Positions 52,171 through 61,051 of a DNA stretch of 64,000 nt are shown here, one piece after another (positions within the stretch are counted from its first letter, which is position 1; each line of letters starts with the position of its first letter). Source of the stretch: Actinoplanes sp. KI2 (GTDB taxonomy: Bacteria > Actinomycetota > Actinomycetes > Mycobacteriales > Micromonosporaceae); contig NZ_JAOSZE010000012.1 of assembly GCF_025630775.1 (NCBI RefSeq), positions 62,001 to 126,000 of the forward strand, in the 5' to 3' direction. The notes beneath the pieces are model-generated. The model ran no database searches, was not told where the DNA came from, and worked only from the letters and a program-made list of their open reading frames with translations. The position numbers and the translations under genes are program-made.

Positions 52171-53778
52171 TCATGGGTGCCGGGTGCAGCGCAGCGCCGG
52201 GCCGTCCTGGCGGCACCACAGGGCCGCGTCGGTGCGGTAGGTGCTCGCGTACCCGATGAAGTGGTAGTTGCTGTTGAGGCCGTCGTTGCGGGGTGCCGGC
52301 CGGGTCGGGTCGAACGGCAGCACGGCCTGGCTGGTCACCGCGCCCGGCGGCACGCCGTCGCGGACCCAGTGCACCAGCGGGGTCATCATGTCCACGACGG
52401 TCGGGGGTGAGCCGTCGGCGGGCTGGCCGCACGGGCAGTGGTACAGGCCGGGAATCATGTAGAGCCGGGAGAAGCTCTGGGCCGCCGCGTAGCCGCCGGC
52501 GTAGGCCAGCATCGCGCGGTAGTAGTTCAGCGTGGCGAACGGCGGGATCGCCTGGTCGGCCCAGCCGTGGTAGACGATGATCTTGCCGCCGCGGGCCTCG
52601 AACGGGCGCAGGTCCGGGTTGGTGGCGTCGTAGATGTCGCCGACCTCCTGCTGCCGCTGGTATTCCGCGGCGGTGAAGCGGACGTCGCGCAGGCCCATGG
52701 TGACCGGTGGGTTGTGCCAGTACGCGGCGTTGCGCAGGTAGTTCAGCCCGAGCCCGGCGGCGATCGTGTCGTTGGGCGCGGCCGGGTCGGCGGCCGGCTG
52801 GACGGCCCACAGCTGCCAGGCCAGTTCCGAGCCGTACGGCATGCCGCCGTCGAACAGGTTGCGGCCCTGGGCGTCGGTGGGTCCGCGGTAGAACGCCCGC
52901 ACCACGTCGGCCTGCGCGGCGGTGAGGCACGCCGGCGTGTCCGTGCCGGCCGGGCAGCGCATCGAGGACGGCTGGAAGGTGCAGGCGCGCGGGTCGGTGA
53001 TGACCGCGCCGCAGGCCTTCAGCACGGCGGCGTGCAGGGCGGGCAGCTTCTCGGCGGTGAGGATCTGGTGGTCGTTGCGGTCCAGGTTGACCCGCGCGAG
53101 CCAGGGCTGGAACATCGCGGCGAGCGGGGACCAGTTGTTGGCCGGCGCCCCGGCGATGATGCCGTCGAAGTCGCCCGGGTACCGCTGGGCCAGGTCGAGG
53201 GCCTCGTGGCCGCCGTCCGAGACCCCGTCGAAGTAGCGGTGCACGGCGTCGCGCCCGTAGTACGCGTGGATCAGCGCCTTCGCGGTCGTCGCCAGGCTGT
53301 GCTCGGACGAGTAGCCGAAGACCACCCGCAGCTGGGGGTCGTTGCGGGCCCAGAGGGTGTCGATGTTCGTGGTGCTCTCGTGGCCCTGGTCGTCGGCGGC
53401 GACGACCATCTGCCCGTTGGCCAGCGGCGGGTACGAAGCCTGGTAGCCGCTGGTGCGGGACGGGTCGGTCAGCGACAGCCCGACGGCGCCGCAGAAGCCG
53501 CCGCACCCCTGCTGGAGGTAGTCCCCGGCCCAGGTGGTGGTCGGCAGCAGCACCTCGAAGCGGGTCTGCGGCGTCATGTACCCGGTCACCGAGCAGAAGG
53601 CGTGCCCCTCTCGGGTGACCTCGGCGGCGGCCAGCGAAGAGGTCCCGATCCCGCTCAGGTCCAAGGTGGCCAGGGCGGAACAGGACCCCGCCGCCTGCGG
53701 CGCCCTGGGCGCGGCCTCCGCTCCCGGCACGAGGCCGAAGGTGAGCACGAGGGCGGCGAGAGAGACGATGCGCAACAT
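52171..53778 (-). CDS. Secreted tannase/feruloyl esterase-family protein
   Basis: 535 residues, ATG 53778 with AAGGGG upstream. Signal peptide MLRIVSLAALVLTFGLVPGAEA. The alpha/beta hydrolase core shows QGCGGFCGA, the nucleophile motif FDGVSDGGHEALDLAQRYP, the Asp region HGWADQAIPP and the His region MIPGLYHC. The family (PF07519) normally has Cys before the Ser, forming a CS-D-HC disulfide with the Cys after His; here Val replaces that Cys while YHC is kept. It releases phenolic esters from plant polymers. Divergent from a TetR gene with a palindromic operator. Confidence 0.9.
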   Translation of the reverse strand: MLRIVSLAALVLTFGLVPGAEAAPRAPQAAGSCSALATLDLSGIGTSSLAAAEVTREGHAFCSVTGYMTPQTRFEVLLPTTTWAGDYLQQGCGGFCGAVGLSLTDPSRTSGYQASYPPLANGQMVVAADDQGHESTTNIDTLWARNDPQLRVVFGYSSEHSLATTAKALIHAYYGRDAVHRYFDGVSDGGHEALDLAQRYPGDFDGIIAGAPANNWSPLAAMFQPWLARVNLDRNDHQILTAEKLPALHAAVLKACGAVITDPRACTFQPSSMRCPAGTDTPACLTAAQADVVRAFYRGPTDAQGRNLFDGGMPYGSELAWQLWAVQPAADPAAPNDTIAAGLGLNYLRNAAYWHNPPVTMGLRDVRFTAAEYQRQQEVGDIYDATNPDLRPFEARGGKIIVYHGWADQAIPPFATLNYYRAMLAYAGGYAAAQSFSRLYMIPGLYHCPCGQPADGSPPTVVDMMTPLVHWVRDGVPPGAVTSQAVLPFDPTRPAPRNDGLNSNYHFIGYASTYRTDAALWCRQDGPALRCTRHP

Positions 53779-53832
53779 GGCTTGCCCCTTCCCGGGGAGA
53801 CACGGCGGTCAATGTAGGTTATAGGCACGGGT

Positions 53833-53848
53833 CCGACCAATTGGTCGG
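53833..53848. promoter_or_regulatory. TetR-type operator between tannase and tetR genes
   Basis: CCGACCAATTGGTCGG, a perfect 16-bp palindrome in the 101-bp spacer of the divergent genes, 32 nt before the TetR start and 55 nt before the esterase start. Typical of an autoregulating TetR repressor. Confidence 0.8.
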
Positions 53849-53879
53849 TCTCGTTATGTTTCCGCAACTCGGAGGGTCC

Positions 53880-54467
53880 ATGTCAGCCTCGACCCGAGCC
53901 GACGCGTCCCGGGAGCGCGTGCTTCAGGCGGCGTTGCGCGCCATCGCCTCCAACGGCTACCGCGGGTCCGCCCTCGCCGCGATCGCCGCCGACGCCGGGC
54001 TCACCACGGCCGGGCTGCTGCATCACTTCCCCAGCAAGGAGCACCTGCTGGTGGCGGTGCTCGCCGAGCGCGACCGGCTGGACGGGGCGCAGTTCCAGCT
54101 GGCCGGCTTCCACGGGCTGGCCGCGCTCGACCGGCTGGCCGAGCTGGTGCAGCACAACGCGATGGTGCCGGGGCTGGTTCAGGCGTACACGGTGCTGATG
54201 GGCGAGTCGGTGGGCGACGGCCACCCGGCGCGCGAGTGGTTCCGCGACCGCTATCCGCGCCGCCGGGCCAACATCTCGGCGGCGCTGCGGGCCGGTATCG
54301 AGTCGGGCGAGATCAGGTCCGAGGTGGACTGCGATGCGGTCGCCGCCGAGATCATCGCGATGATGGACGGCCTGCAGGTGCAGTGGGTGCTCAACCCGGA
54401 CCAGGTGGACATGGCCGCCGTCTTCGCCGACTTCATCGCGGGCGTACGCCGAGTGATCGCCCGCTGA
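53880..54467 (+). CDS. TetR-family transcriptional regulator
   Basis: 195 residues from ATG 53880 (GGAGGG upstream); the frame upstream overlaps the operator. N-terminal HTH (about 8-55: RVLQAALRAIASNGYRGSALAAIAADAG, TTAGLLHHFPSKEHL) and an all-helical ligand-binding domain. It probably represses the divergent tannase-family gene, responding to a phenolic ligand. Its last 35 bp overlap the convergent GH3 gene. Confidence 0.93.
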   Translation: MSASTRADASRERVLQAALRAIASNGYRGSALAAIAADAGLTTAGLLHHFPSKEHLLVAVLAERDRLDGAQFQLAGFHGLAALDRLAELVQHNAMVPGLVQAYTVLMGESVGDGHPAREWFRDRYPRRRANISAALRAGIESGEIRSEVDCDAVAAEIIAMMDGLQVQWVLNPDQVDMAAVFADFIAGVRRVIAR

Positions 54468-56736
54468 TCACCGCGGCGAGCGGGCGATCGGCCACCGACC
54501 GGCCGACGGTGAGCAGGTAGTCGCCCTCCTCGGTGCGCCAGCCGCCGTCCCAGTGCTGGAACGCCCGCTCCGGCAGGGCGATCGTCGCGGTGACCGTCTC
54601 GCCGGGCCGGGCCCGCACGACCGCGAACCCGGCGAGCCACACCGCCGGGCGGTCGATCGACGACTCCGGTTTCGAGAGGTACGCCTGGACCACCTCCTTG
54701 CCGGACCGGTCGCCGGCATTGCGGAGCCGGACGCTGATGGCCGGGCCCTCGGCGGTCAGCCCGAGATACTCCCAGGTGGTGTACCCCAGACCATGGCCGA
54801 AGGGGTACGCGGGGGTGGCGCCCGACCGCAGCCACGCCCGGTAGCCGATGTGCAGACCCTCGGCGTAGTGCAGGGTGTCGCCGTCCGGACGGGTGGACAG
54901 CACCGGCACGTCCCGTTCGCTCGCCGGCCAGGTGGTGGGCAGCCGGCCGCCGGGCTCCCGCTCGCCGAGCAGCACGTCGGCGAGGGCGTTGCCGAACTCC
55001 TGCCCGGGGAACCAGGTCAGCAGCACGGCCGCGACCTGCTCGCGCCACGGCAGCAGCACCGGCGAGCCGGAGTTGACCACCACGACCGTCCGCGGGTTGA
55101 CCCCCGCGACCGCCCGGACGAGGTCGTCCTGGCGGCCCGGCAGGCCGAGGCCGGCCCGGTCGCGGCCCTCGCTCTCCACCCGGTCGTCGGTGCCCACGAC
55201 CACGACCGCCGCGTCCGCGCCCCGGGCCGCCTCGACCGCGGCGGCCAGCTCCGCCTCGTCCGAGCGGCGCGGCGGCTGCACCCCGACGACCAGCTTCGCC
55301 GCTCCCAGCTCGTACGCGGGAAGGTGTTTCACCTGCACCTTCAGCAGGTCGCCGGCGCCCAGCCGGCGGGTCACCCAGCGTTGCGGCGGGTCGAGCAAGC
55401 CGGCCGCGAAGCTGTCGTCGTCGGGCCCGACGGTCTCGGTCAGCACCGGCGAGCCGTCGAGGGTCAGGGTGAACTCGCCGACGCCGGCGAACCCGATCCG
55501 CCAGTCGCCGGCCGCCGGGGCGCGGAACGTGCCGGACACCTCGACGGTGGTGCCGGGCACGATGTCGTCGCCGCTCCAGACGAGCCGTCCGGTGGTGCGG
55601 TGCTCGGCGCGCAGTTCCGCACCGGCCGGGTCGAGGTAGCGCACGTGCAGGTCGGCCGCCATCGGTGTGAGGCCCGGCCCGCGATAGGCCCCGGCGGTGT
55701 GCACGACGTCGACCACCGACGCCAGAGCGTCCAGCGGAGTCACCGTGTACGAGGGGGTCAGCCCCGCGCTGCCGCCACCCTGGATCGCCGGGTCGGCCGC
55801 GTTCGGCCCGAGCAGCGCCACCCGGCGCACGCCCCGCAGCGGCAAAGCGCCCGCGGTGTTGCGGACCAGCACCATCCCGTCCGCGGCGGCCCGGCGAAGC
55901 AGGCTGCCGCCGCGGCCGGGCAGACGGGATTTGCCGGAAACACGCGACGCCAGCCGCCGCAGCCGGTCGATCTTGTCGGAGACCACCGGCCGGGGTACGG
56001 CGCCGGCCGAGACCGCGGCGGCGAGCCCGGCGCTCCACGGGCCGCCGGGACCGGGCATGACCAGGGTCAGGCCGGCCAGCGCGGAATCGACGACCGAGCG
56101 GGTGGCGAACCAGTCCGACACCACCACCCCGTCGAAGCCCCACTCGGTGACCAGCGGCGTGGCCAGCAGCGGGCTCTCGGTCATGGTGACCCCGTTGACC
56201 CGGTTGTACGCCGCCATCACCAGCCACACCCCGCCGTCGACGACCAGGGCCTCGAACGGCGCGAGATACACCTCCCGCAGCGCCCGCTCGCCGACCCGCA
56301 CGTCGACGGTGAACCGATTGGTCTCCGAGTCGTTCGCGACGTAGTGCTTGGCCGTGGCCGCCACCCCGCCGGCCTGCACCCCGCGCACCAGCGCCGCCCC
56401 GATCCGCCCGGTCAGCAGCGGGTCCTCGGAGAGGCATTCGAAGTGCCGCCCGGCCGCCGGCGACCGGTGGAGGTTCACGGTCGGCCCGAGCAACACGTCC
56501 ACCCCCTTGCGCCGCGCCTCGGCCGCGAGCAGCCCGCCCAGCGCCGTGGCCAGGGCCTCGTCCCAGCTCGCCGCCCAGGCCGTGGGCGACGGCAGGACCG
56601 CCGACCCGCGCTCCTCCCACCGCTCGCCGCGGACCCCGACCGGCCCGTCGGAGAGCACCAGCGAGCGCAGGCCGAGCGCCGGATCCGCGCGGGTGGTCCA
56701 GAAGCCGGCGCCGGTCAGCAGGTCGGTCTCGTTCAC
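54433..56736 (-). CDS. GH3 beta-glucosidase with PA14-like insert
   Basis: 767 residues from GTG 56736 (AGGAGA upstream). Order: GH3 N-terminal barrel (about 1-270) with KHYVANDSE and nucleophile Asp in GFDGVVVSDW, then the C-terminal sandwich (RRAAADGMVLVRNTAGALPL), a PA14-like insert (about 375-510, TTGRLVWSGDDIVPGTTV), the rest of the sandwich with FPGQEFGNALADVLLGE, and a C-terminal Fn3-like domain (YPFGHGLGYTTWEY, ISVRLRNAGDRSG). PA14 inserts steer substrate length in GH3 enzymes. No signal peptide, so it hydrolyses imported oligosaccharides in the cytoplasm. Confidence 0.94.
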   Translation of the reverse strand: MNETDLLTGAGFWTTRADPALGLRSLVLSDGPVGVRGERWEERGSAVLPSPTAWAASWDEALATALGGLLAAEARRKGVDVLLGPTVNLHRSPAAGRHFECLSEDPLLTGRIGAALVRGVQAGGVAATAKHYVANDSETNRFTVDVRVGERALREVYLAPFEALVVDGGVWLVMAAYNRVNGVTMTESPLLATPLVTEWGFDGVVVSDWFATRSVVDSALAGLTLVMPGPGGPWSAGLAAAVSAGAVPRPVVSDKIDRLRRLASRVSGKSRLPGRGGSLLRRAAADGMVLVRNTAGALPLRGVRRVALLGPNAADPAIQGGGSAGLTPSYTVTPLDALASVVDVVHTAGAYRGPGLTPMAADLHVRYLDPAGAELRAEHRTTGRLVWSGDDIVPGTTVEVSGTFRAPAAGDWRIGFAGVGEFTLTLDGSPVLTETVGPDDDSFAAGLLDPPQRWVTRRLGAGDLLKVQVKHLPAYELGAAKLVVGVQPPRRSDEAELAAAVEAARGADAAVVVVGTDDRVESEGRDRAGLGLPGRQDDLVRAVAGVNPRTVVVVNSGSPVLLPWREQVAAVLLTWFPGQEFGNALADVLLGEREPGGRLPTTWPASERDVPVLSTRPDGDTLHYAEGLHIGYRAWLRSGATPAYPFGHGLGYTTWEYLGLTAEGPAISVRLRNAGDRSGKEVVQAYLSKPESSIDRPAVWLAGFAVVRARPGETVTATIALPERAFQHWDGGWRTEEGDYLLTVGRSVADRPLAAVISGRSLGVRPR

Positions 56737-56768
56737 GTGTTGATCTCCTGGTAACAAGCGGATAACGA

Positions 56769-56784
56769 AACCGACTGAGCGGTT
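56769..56784. promoter_or_regulatory. Inverted repeat upstream of the GH3 gene
   Basis: AACCG-N6-CGGTT, extended to GAAACCG on the left side, 33 nt before the GH3 start and 93 nt before the divergent esterase. Half-sites resemble LacI-family operators. Tentative. Confidence 0.35.
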
Positions 56785-56876
56785 CGTAGGGGCGGTAGAC
56801 ATACATCGATCGGCGTTGCAGGTCTCGGCTTCGCCGCCGGCAACCGCCGTACGGAAGATCGAGCAAGGGAGTCCGT

Positions 56877-58133
56877 ATGGAACCGCTCATCAGCCGTCGA
56901 TCCGTTCTGGCCGCCGGGGCGGGCGCCGCCGCCACGCTCGCTCTGCCCGGCGCCGCCGCCCACGCGGGCGGGGGCCACCCCACGACCGTGGGCTTCGTCC
57001 TCAATGCCGAGACGCTCGACGGCGGCGAGCAGGTCATCGCGGTCACCCTGGACACCGGCCGGCTCGGGCCGATCGACCCGGCCAGTCTCACCACCGGCAC
57101 CTTCTCGGTGCACGCCAAGGCGACCAGCCCGATCCCGATCGCCCCCGGCGACCAGATCTTCAGCGAGTACGACCTGGACCGTACGGTCACCGCGGCGCGG
57201 CTGGACCGGCACGGGAACATCGTGCTCGAGCTGTCGTACGCGGAGGGCCAACTGGGCGGCGGCACGCTCGGCTACATCCTCAGCAAGGGCCGCAACGTGC
57301 GGCTGGATCTCACGTACACGATCACGCAGAACGCGCCGCTGAGGCGGCGGCACGGCGGCCCGGTCACGATCGGCGGCTTCGTGCAGGGACGGCTGGCCAA
57401 CCCGGAGGTGGACGCGTTCAGCTACCACGTCGGCGGCGGCCTGAAATACCGGCTCTACTCGCCGCGCGGCTGCCACGGCCGGCGTCCGCTGATCGTCTGG
57501 CTGCACGGCGGCGGCGAGGGCGCGTCCCTGCCGGACAACTACTACGACAACGAGACCACGCTGCGGGCCAACCGCGGTGCGCTCGGCTTCGCCACCGCCG
57601 AGGCGCAGCGGATCTTCGGCGGGGCGTACGTGGTCGCGCCGCAGAGCACGTCGTACTGGATCGAGGACGGCCCGCGGTTCGCGCCGCAGATCCGCGAGAT
57701 CATCGGCGATCTCGTACGCCGGCAAGCAATTGATCTCAAAAGGATTCTGGTCGTCGGCTGCAGCAACGGCGGCTACATGAGCATCGAGATGACCACGGTC
57801 TATCCGGACCTGTTCGCGGCGTCGGTGCCGATCTGCGGGGTGGTCGCGCCGTTCACGCCGGGCGGGCCGCCGCTGGTGCCGGACTCCTCGCTGGTCGAGA
57901 TCGGCACGCCGACGTGGCTGGTCGCCTCGCTCGACGACGACACGGTCGACCCGCAGGCGAACACGATCCACGCGCACGACCTCATCCCCCACTCCCTGAT
58001 CACGCTGTACGACCACGTGATCCGCGATGGTCACCAGTTCCCCGGCCACTGGTCATGGATCTATGTGGCCCGCAACGACCCGAGCATCAACGGCACCCAC
58101 ATCTGGCAGTGGATGGCGCAGCAGCGCTCCTGA
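56877..58133 (+). CDS. Tat-exported alpha/beta-hydrolase esterase with Ig-like N-terminal domain
   Basis: 418 residues from ATG 56877 (AAGGGA upstream). Tat signal SRRSVLAAGAGAAATLALPGAAA, an Ig-like domain (about 35-175), then a hydrolase domain: LIVWLHGGGEG (oxyanion), GCSNGGYMS (nucleophile), VASLDDDTVDP (Asp) and DGHQFPGHW (His). Architecture matches EstA-type secreted esterases that cleave acyl or phenolic esters. Divergent from GH3 and just upstream of the ABC importer. Confidence 0.87.
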   Translation: MEPLISRRSVLAAGAGAAATLALPGAAAHAGGGHPTTVGFVLNAETLDGGEQVIAVTLDTGRLGPIDPASLTTGTFSVHAKATSPIPIAPGDQIFSEYDLDRTVTAARLDRHGNIVLELSYAEGQLGGGTLGYILSKGRNVRLDLTYTITQNAPLRRRHGGPVTIGGFVQGRLANPEVDAFSYHVGGGLKYRLYSPRGCHGRRPLIVWLHGGGEGASLPDNYYDNETTLRANRGALGFATAEAQRIFGGAYVVAPQSTSYWIEDGPRFAPQIREIIGDLVRRQAIDLKRILVVGCSNGGYMSIEMTTVYPDLFAASVPICGVVAPFTPGGPPLVPDSSLVEIGTPTWLVASLDDDTVDPQANTIHAHDLIPHSLITLYDHVIRDGHQFPGHWSWIYVARNDPSINGTHIWQWMAQQRS

Positions 58134-58158
58134 ACAAGATCAAAAGATGTCCATGTTT

Positions 58159-58177
58159 CGATCTATTGACGAGATCG
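58159..58177. promoter_or_regulatory. Inverted repeat in the ABC importer promoter
   Basis: CGATCT-N7-AGATCG, perfect 6-bp arms, overlapping TTGACG (58166-58171) which could be a -35 element. It lies 61 nt before the first importer gene. A repressor site is plausible. Confidence 0.4.
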
Positions 58178-58238
58178 TAGCCGGATGTGATGTTGGTCTC
58201 ACGTCTCAGCCGCCTCAACCCGTTTTGGGGGCAAGACC

Positions 58239-60035
58239 ATGACTCCTGAATCCGATTCATCGGCCGACCCGATCCAGTGGTTGGCCAGCCGCCGGAGCTT
58301 CCTCACGCTGGGCGGACTAGCCGCGACGGGCGTCGTCCTTGGGGTCGGCGCGGCCGGCTGCGGAACGGCGAAAACCGGCAACAACAACACCAGCACCGGC
58401 AAAGGCCGCCCGGGCGCCTCCGGGGAAACCCTGTTCGTGGCCGGCTTCCAATGGGGACCGCCGAAGAGCTTCAACCCTCTCGCCGCCTCGCCCGACTGGC
58501 CGACCGCCCAGTTCCAGAGCCAGCTGATCTACGAGACCCTGCTGCGCTTCGACATGCGCGACGGGTCGCTGCACCCGGGCCTGGCCAAGGGCATCGAGCA
58601 GCCGGACGACCACACCATGAAGCTCGCCCTGCAGGACGGCACCAAGTGGTCCGACGGCACCGACCTGACCGCCGACGACGTGGCGTTCACCTTCGGGCTC
58701 GGCAAGACCGCGTCGGTCACCTACTCCACGGTGTGGAACTACATCGACTCGGTCACCGCGGTCGACGCCAAGACCGTCGAGTTCAAGCTGAAGTCCTCGC
58801 CGTACAACCCGGGCTTCGTGAAGAACTTCCTGTGCGCCACCTACATCGTGCCCAAGGCGGTCTTCAGCCAGCTGTCCGGGGACAAGGTCACCTCCGACCC
58901 GAACCTCAAGCCGGTCGGCTCCGGGCCGTTCCTGCTGGACAAGTACGACCAGACCCAGGTCAACCTCAAGCGCAACGACAACTACTGGGGCACCGCGGTC
59001 TGGGGCAAGCCGCCGATGGCCACCATCAACCACCCGATCTTCAAGTCCAACAACGACGGCGACCTCAAGCTGGAGAGCGGCGACGTCGACGCCAGCCAGC
59101 AGTTCACCGCGCAGATCTGGAAGATGTGGGAGGCCGGCAAGCCGGTCGGCACCTGGCTCAAGCAGAAGCCCTACCACCTGCCCGGCAACCTGCCCCTGCT
59201 GATCATCAACCTGAACAGGAAGGGCCTCAACAACGTCAAGGTCCGGCAGGCCATCGCGTACGCCATCAACTACCCCAACATCGCGACGACCGCCATGTCG
59301 GACTACTCGGTGCCGGCCAACGCCAGCCTGATCATCCCGACCGGTTACGAGTCGAAGTACTACGACGCGGGCGCGGTGCAGGCCGACGGCTGGACCTACA
59401 ACAAGGACAAGGCCATCCAGATCCTCGAGCAGGACCTGAAGGCCAAGAAGGGCTCGGACGGCATCTACGTGCTGCCGGACGGGACCAAGCTGGGCGGCTG
59501 GAAGCTGGTCACGCCGACCGGCTGGACCGACTGGAACACCACCTGCGAGATCGTCGCCAAGTCGGCCAAGGAGGTCGGCATCGGCATCACCACCGAGTTC
59601 CCGCAGTTCCCGACGATGTTCGCGGCGCTGCAGAACGGCAACTTCGACCTGGCGATGTTCAACTACACCGGCGTCGGCCCGGCCAGCCCGTGGATCCGGT
59701 TCCGCGACGCGCTGGACAACCGGGGCGTGCCGCCGGTGGGCAAGACCGCGTTCTGGAACTACAACCGGTTCACCGACCCGGAGGCGCCCGCCCTGCTGGA
59801 CGCGGCGGCCGGCGCGAAGTCCGACGCGGACGCCAAGGCCGCGTACGACAAGCTCGACGCGATCTACCGGAAGAACATCCCGGTCATCCCGCTGATGTAC
59901 CGCCCGCTGGAGTTCTTCGAGTTCAACGAGAGCAGCTGGACGAACTTCCCGACCGACGCGAACCCGTACGCGCCGCCGATGTGGCAGGGCGCCGGCATCG
60001 AGTGGCTCTTCAAGATCAAGAAAGTCGGCTCGTAG
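58239..60035 (+). CDS. ABC importer substrate-binding lipoprotein, family 5
   Basis: 598 residues. Tat-like lipoprotein signal (SRRSFLTLGGLAATGVVLG, lipobox GAAGC). Family 5 features: KSFNPLAASPD, IYETLLRFDMRDGSLHPGLAK, KLALQDGTKWSDGTDLTADDVAFTF, VRQAIAYAINYPNIA. Family 5 binds peptides, but several actinobacterial and Thermotoga members bind cello- or manno-oligosaccharides; the GH3, esterase and GH92 neighbours favour an oligosaccharide. First of five tightly packed genes. Confidence 0.93.
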   Translation: MTPESDSSADPIQWLASRRSFLTLGGLAATGVVLGVGAAGCGTAKTGNNNTSTGKGRPGASGETLFVAGFQWGPPKSFNPLAASPDWPTAQFQSQLIYETLLRFDMRDGSLHPGLAKGIEQPDDHTMKLALQDGTKWSDGTDLTADDVAFTFGLGKTASVTYSTVWNYIDSVTAVDAKTVEFKLKSSPYNPGFVKNFLCATYIVPKAVFSQLSGDKVTSDPNLKPVGSGPFLLDKYDQTQVNLKRNDNYWGTAVWGKPPMATINHPIFKSNNDGDLKLESGDVDASQQFTAQIWKMWEAGKPVGTWLKQKPYHLPGNLPLLIINLNRKGLNNVKVRQAIAYAINYPNIATTAMSDYSVPANASLIIPTGYESKYYDAGAVQADGWTYNKDKAIQILEQDLKAKKGSDGIYVLPDGTKLGGWKLVTPTGWTDWNTTCEIVAKSAKEVGIGITTEFPQFPTMFAALQNGNFDLAMFNYTGVGPASPWIRFRDALDNRGVPPVGKTAFWNYNRFTDPEAPALLDAAAGAKSDADAKAAYDKLDAIYRKNIPVIPLMYRPLEFFEFNESSWTNFPTDANPYAPPMWQGAGIEWLFKIKKVGS

Positions 60036-60040
60036 CCATC

Positions 60041-61051
60041 ATGGCGCTGGCAAAATATCTCGGCCGCAAGCTGGCTTGGACCATCGTGGTCTTCTTCGTG
60101 GCCCTGGTATTGAACTTCATGCTCCCCCGCCTGATCCCGGGCAACCCGGTCGACGCGATCGTCGGCCAGATCGCCGCGGGCGGGGGAGCCGGCGGCGAGC
60201 AGCTGCAGAAGATCCATGAGCACTACATGCAGGAGTTCGGCCTCGACAAGCCGCTGTGGGAGCAGTTCTTCATCTACGTCGGGCACGTGCTGCAGGGCGA
60301 CTTCGGCACCTCGTTCGGCAACTACCCGGCCTCGGTGAACTCGCTGATCGGCCAGGCCCTGCCGTGGAGCATCGCGATCCAGCTGCCGGCCATCATCGTC
60401 GGCTGGGTGGTCGGCAACATCCTCGGTGCGCTGGCCGCCTTCAAGGGCGGGTGGCTCGATCGGGGCGCGTTCGTCGGGTCGCTGTTCTTCTCCAGCGTCC
60501 CGCCGTTCGCGCTGGCGATCATCCTGCTGTTCGCGGTGGCGGTGAAGGGCGGGGTGCTGCCGGTGGGCGGCGCGTACTCGTTCGGGCTCACGCCGGAGTT
60601 CTCGATGGCCTTCTTCGGCGACGCCATCACGTACTTCTGGCTGCCGTTCTGGTCGCTGGTCCTGGTGTTCATCGGCACCCAGGCGGTCGGCATGCGCTCG
60701 ATGGCCGTGTACGAGCTGGGCACCGACTACGTCAACTACAACCGCGGCCTCGGCGTGCGGGACGGCTTCACCATCCGGTACATCTTCCGCAACGCCATGC
60801 TGCCGCAGTTCACCGGTCTCGGACTGGCCATCGCCGGGTTGATCACCGGCGGGCTGATCACCGAGCTGGTGTTCTCCTATCCCGGCCTCGGCACGCTGCT
60901 GTTCAACGCGATCGGGCAGAACGACTACCCGGTGATCCAGGCGATCACGCTGCTGATCACCCTCGCGGTGCTCCTCGCGAACTTCACCGTGGACGTGCTC
61001 ACCGGGTTCATCGACCCGCGGATCCGGGCCGCGCAGAGCGGAGAACGCTGA
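60041..61051 (+). CDS. ABC importer permease, DppB/OppB type
   Basis: 336 residues from ATG 60041, 5 nt after the binding-protein stop. Six membrane helices; N terminus FFVALVLNFMLPRLIPGNPV is a hallmark of DppB-type permeases, and the cytoplasmic EAA-like loop is DYVNYNRGLGVRDGFTIRY. Its stop shares a base with the next start. Confidence 0.95.
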   Translation: MALAKYLGRKLAWTIVVFFVALVLNFMLPRLIPGNPVDAIVGQIAAGGGAGGEQLQKIHEHYMQEFGLDKPLWEQFFIYVGHVLQGDFGTSFGNYPASVNSLIGQALPWSIAIQLPAIIVGWVVGNILGALAAFKGGWLDRGAFVGSLFFSSVPPFALAIILLFAVAVKGGVLPVGGAYSFGLTPEFSMAFFGDAITYFWLPFWSLVLVFIGTQAVGMRSMAVYELGTDYVNYNRGLGVRDGFTIRYIFRNAMLPQFTGLGLAIAGLITGGLITELVFSYPGLGTLLFNAIGQNDYPVIQAITLLITLAVLLANFTVDVLTGFIDPRIRAAQSGER

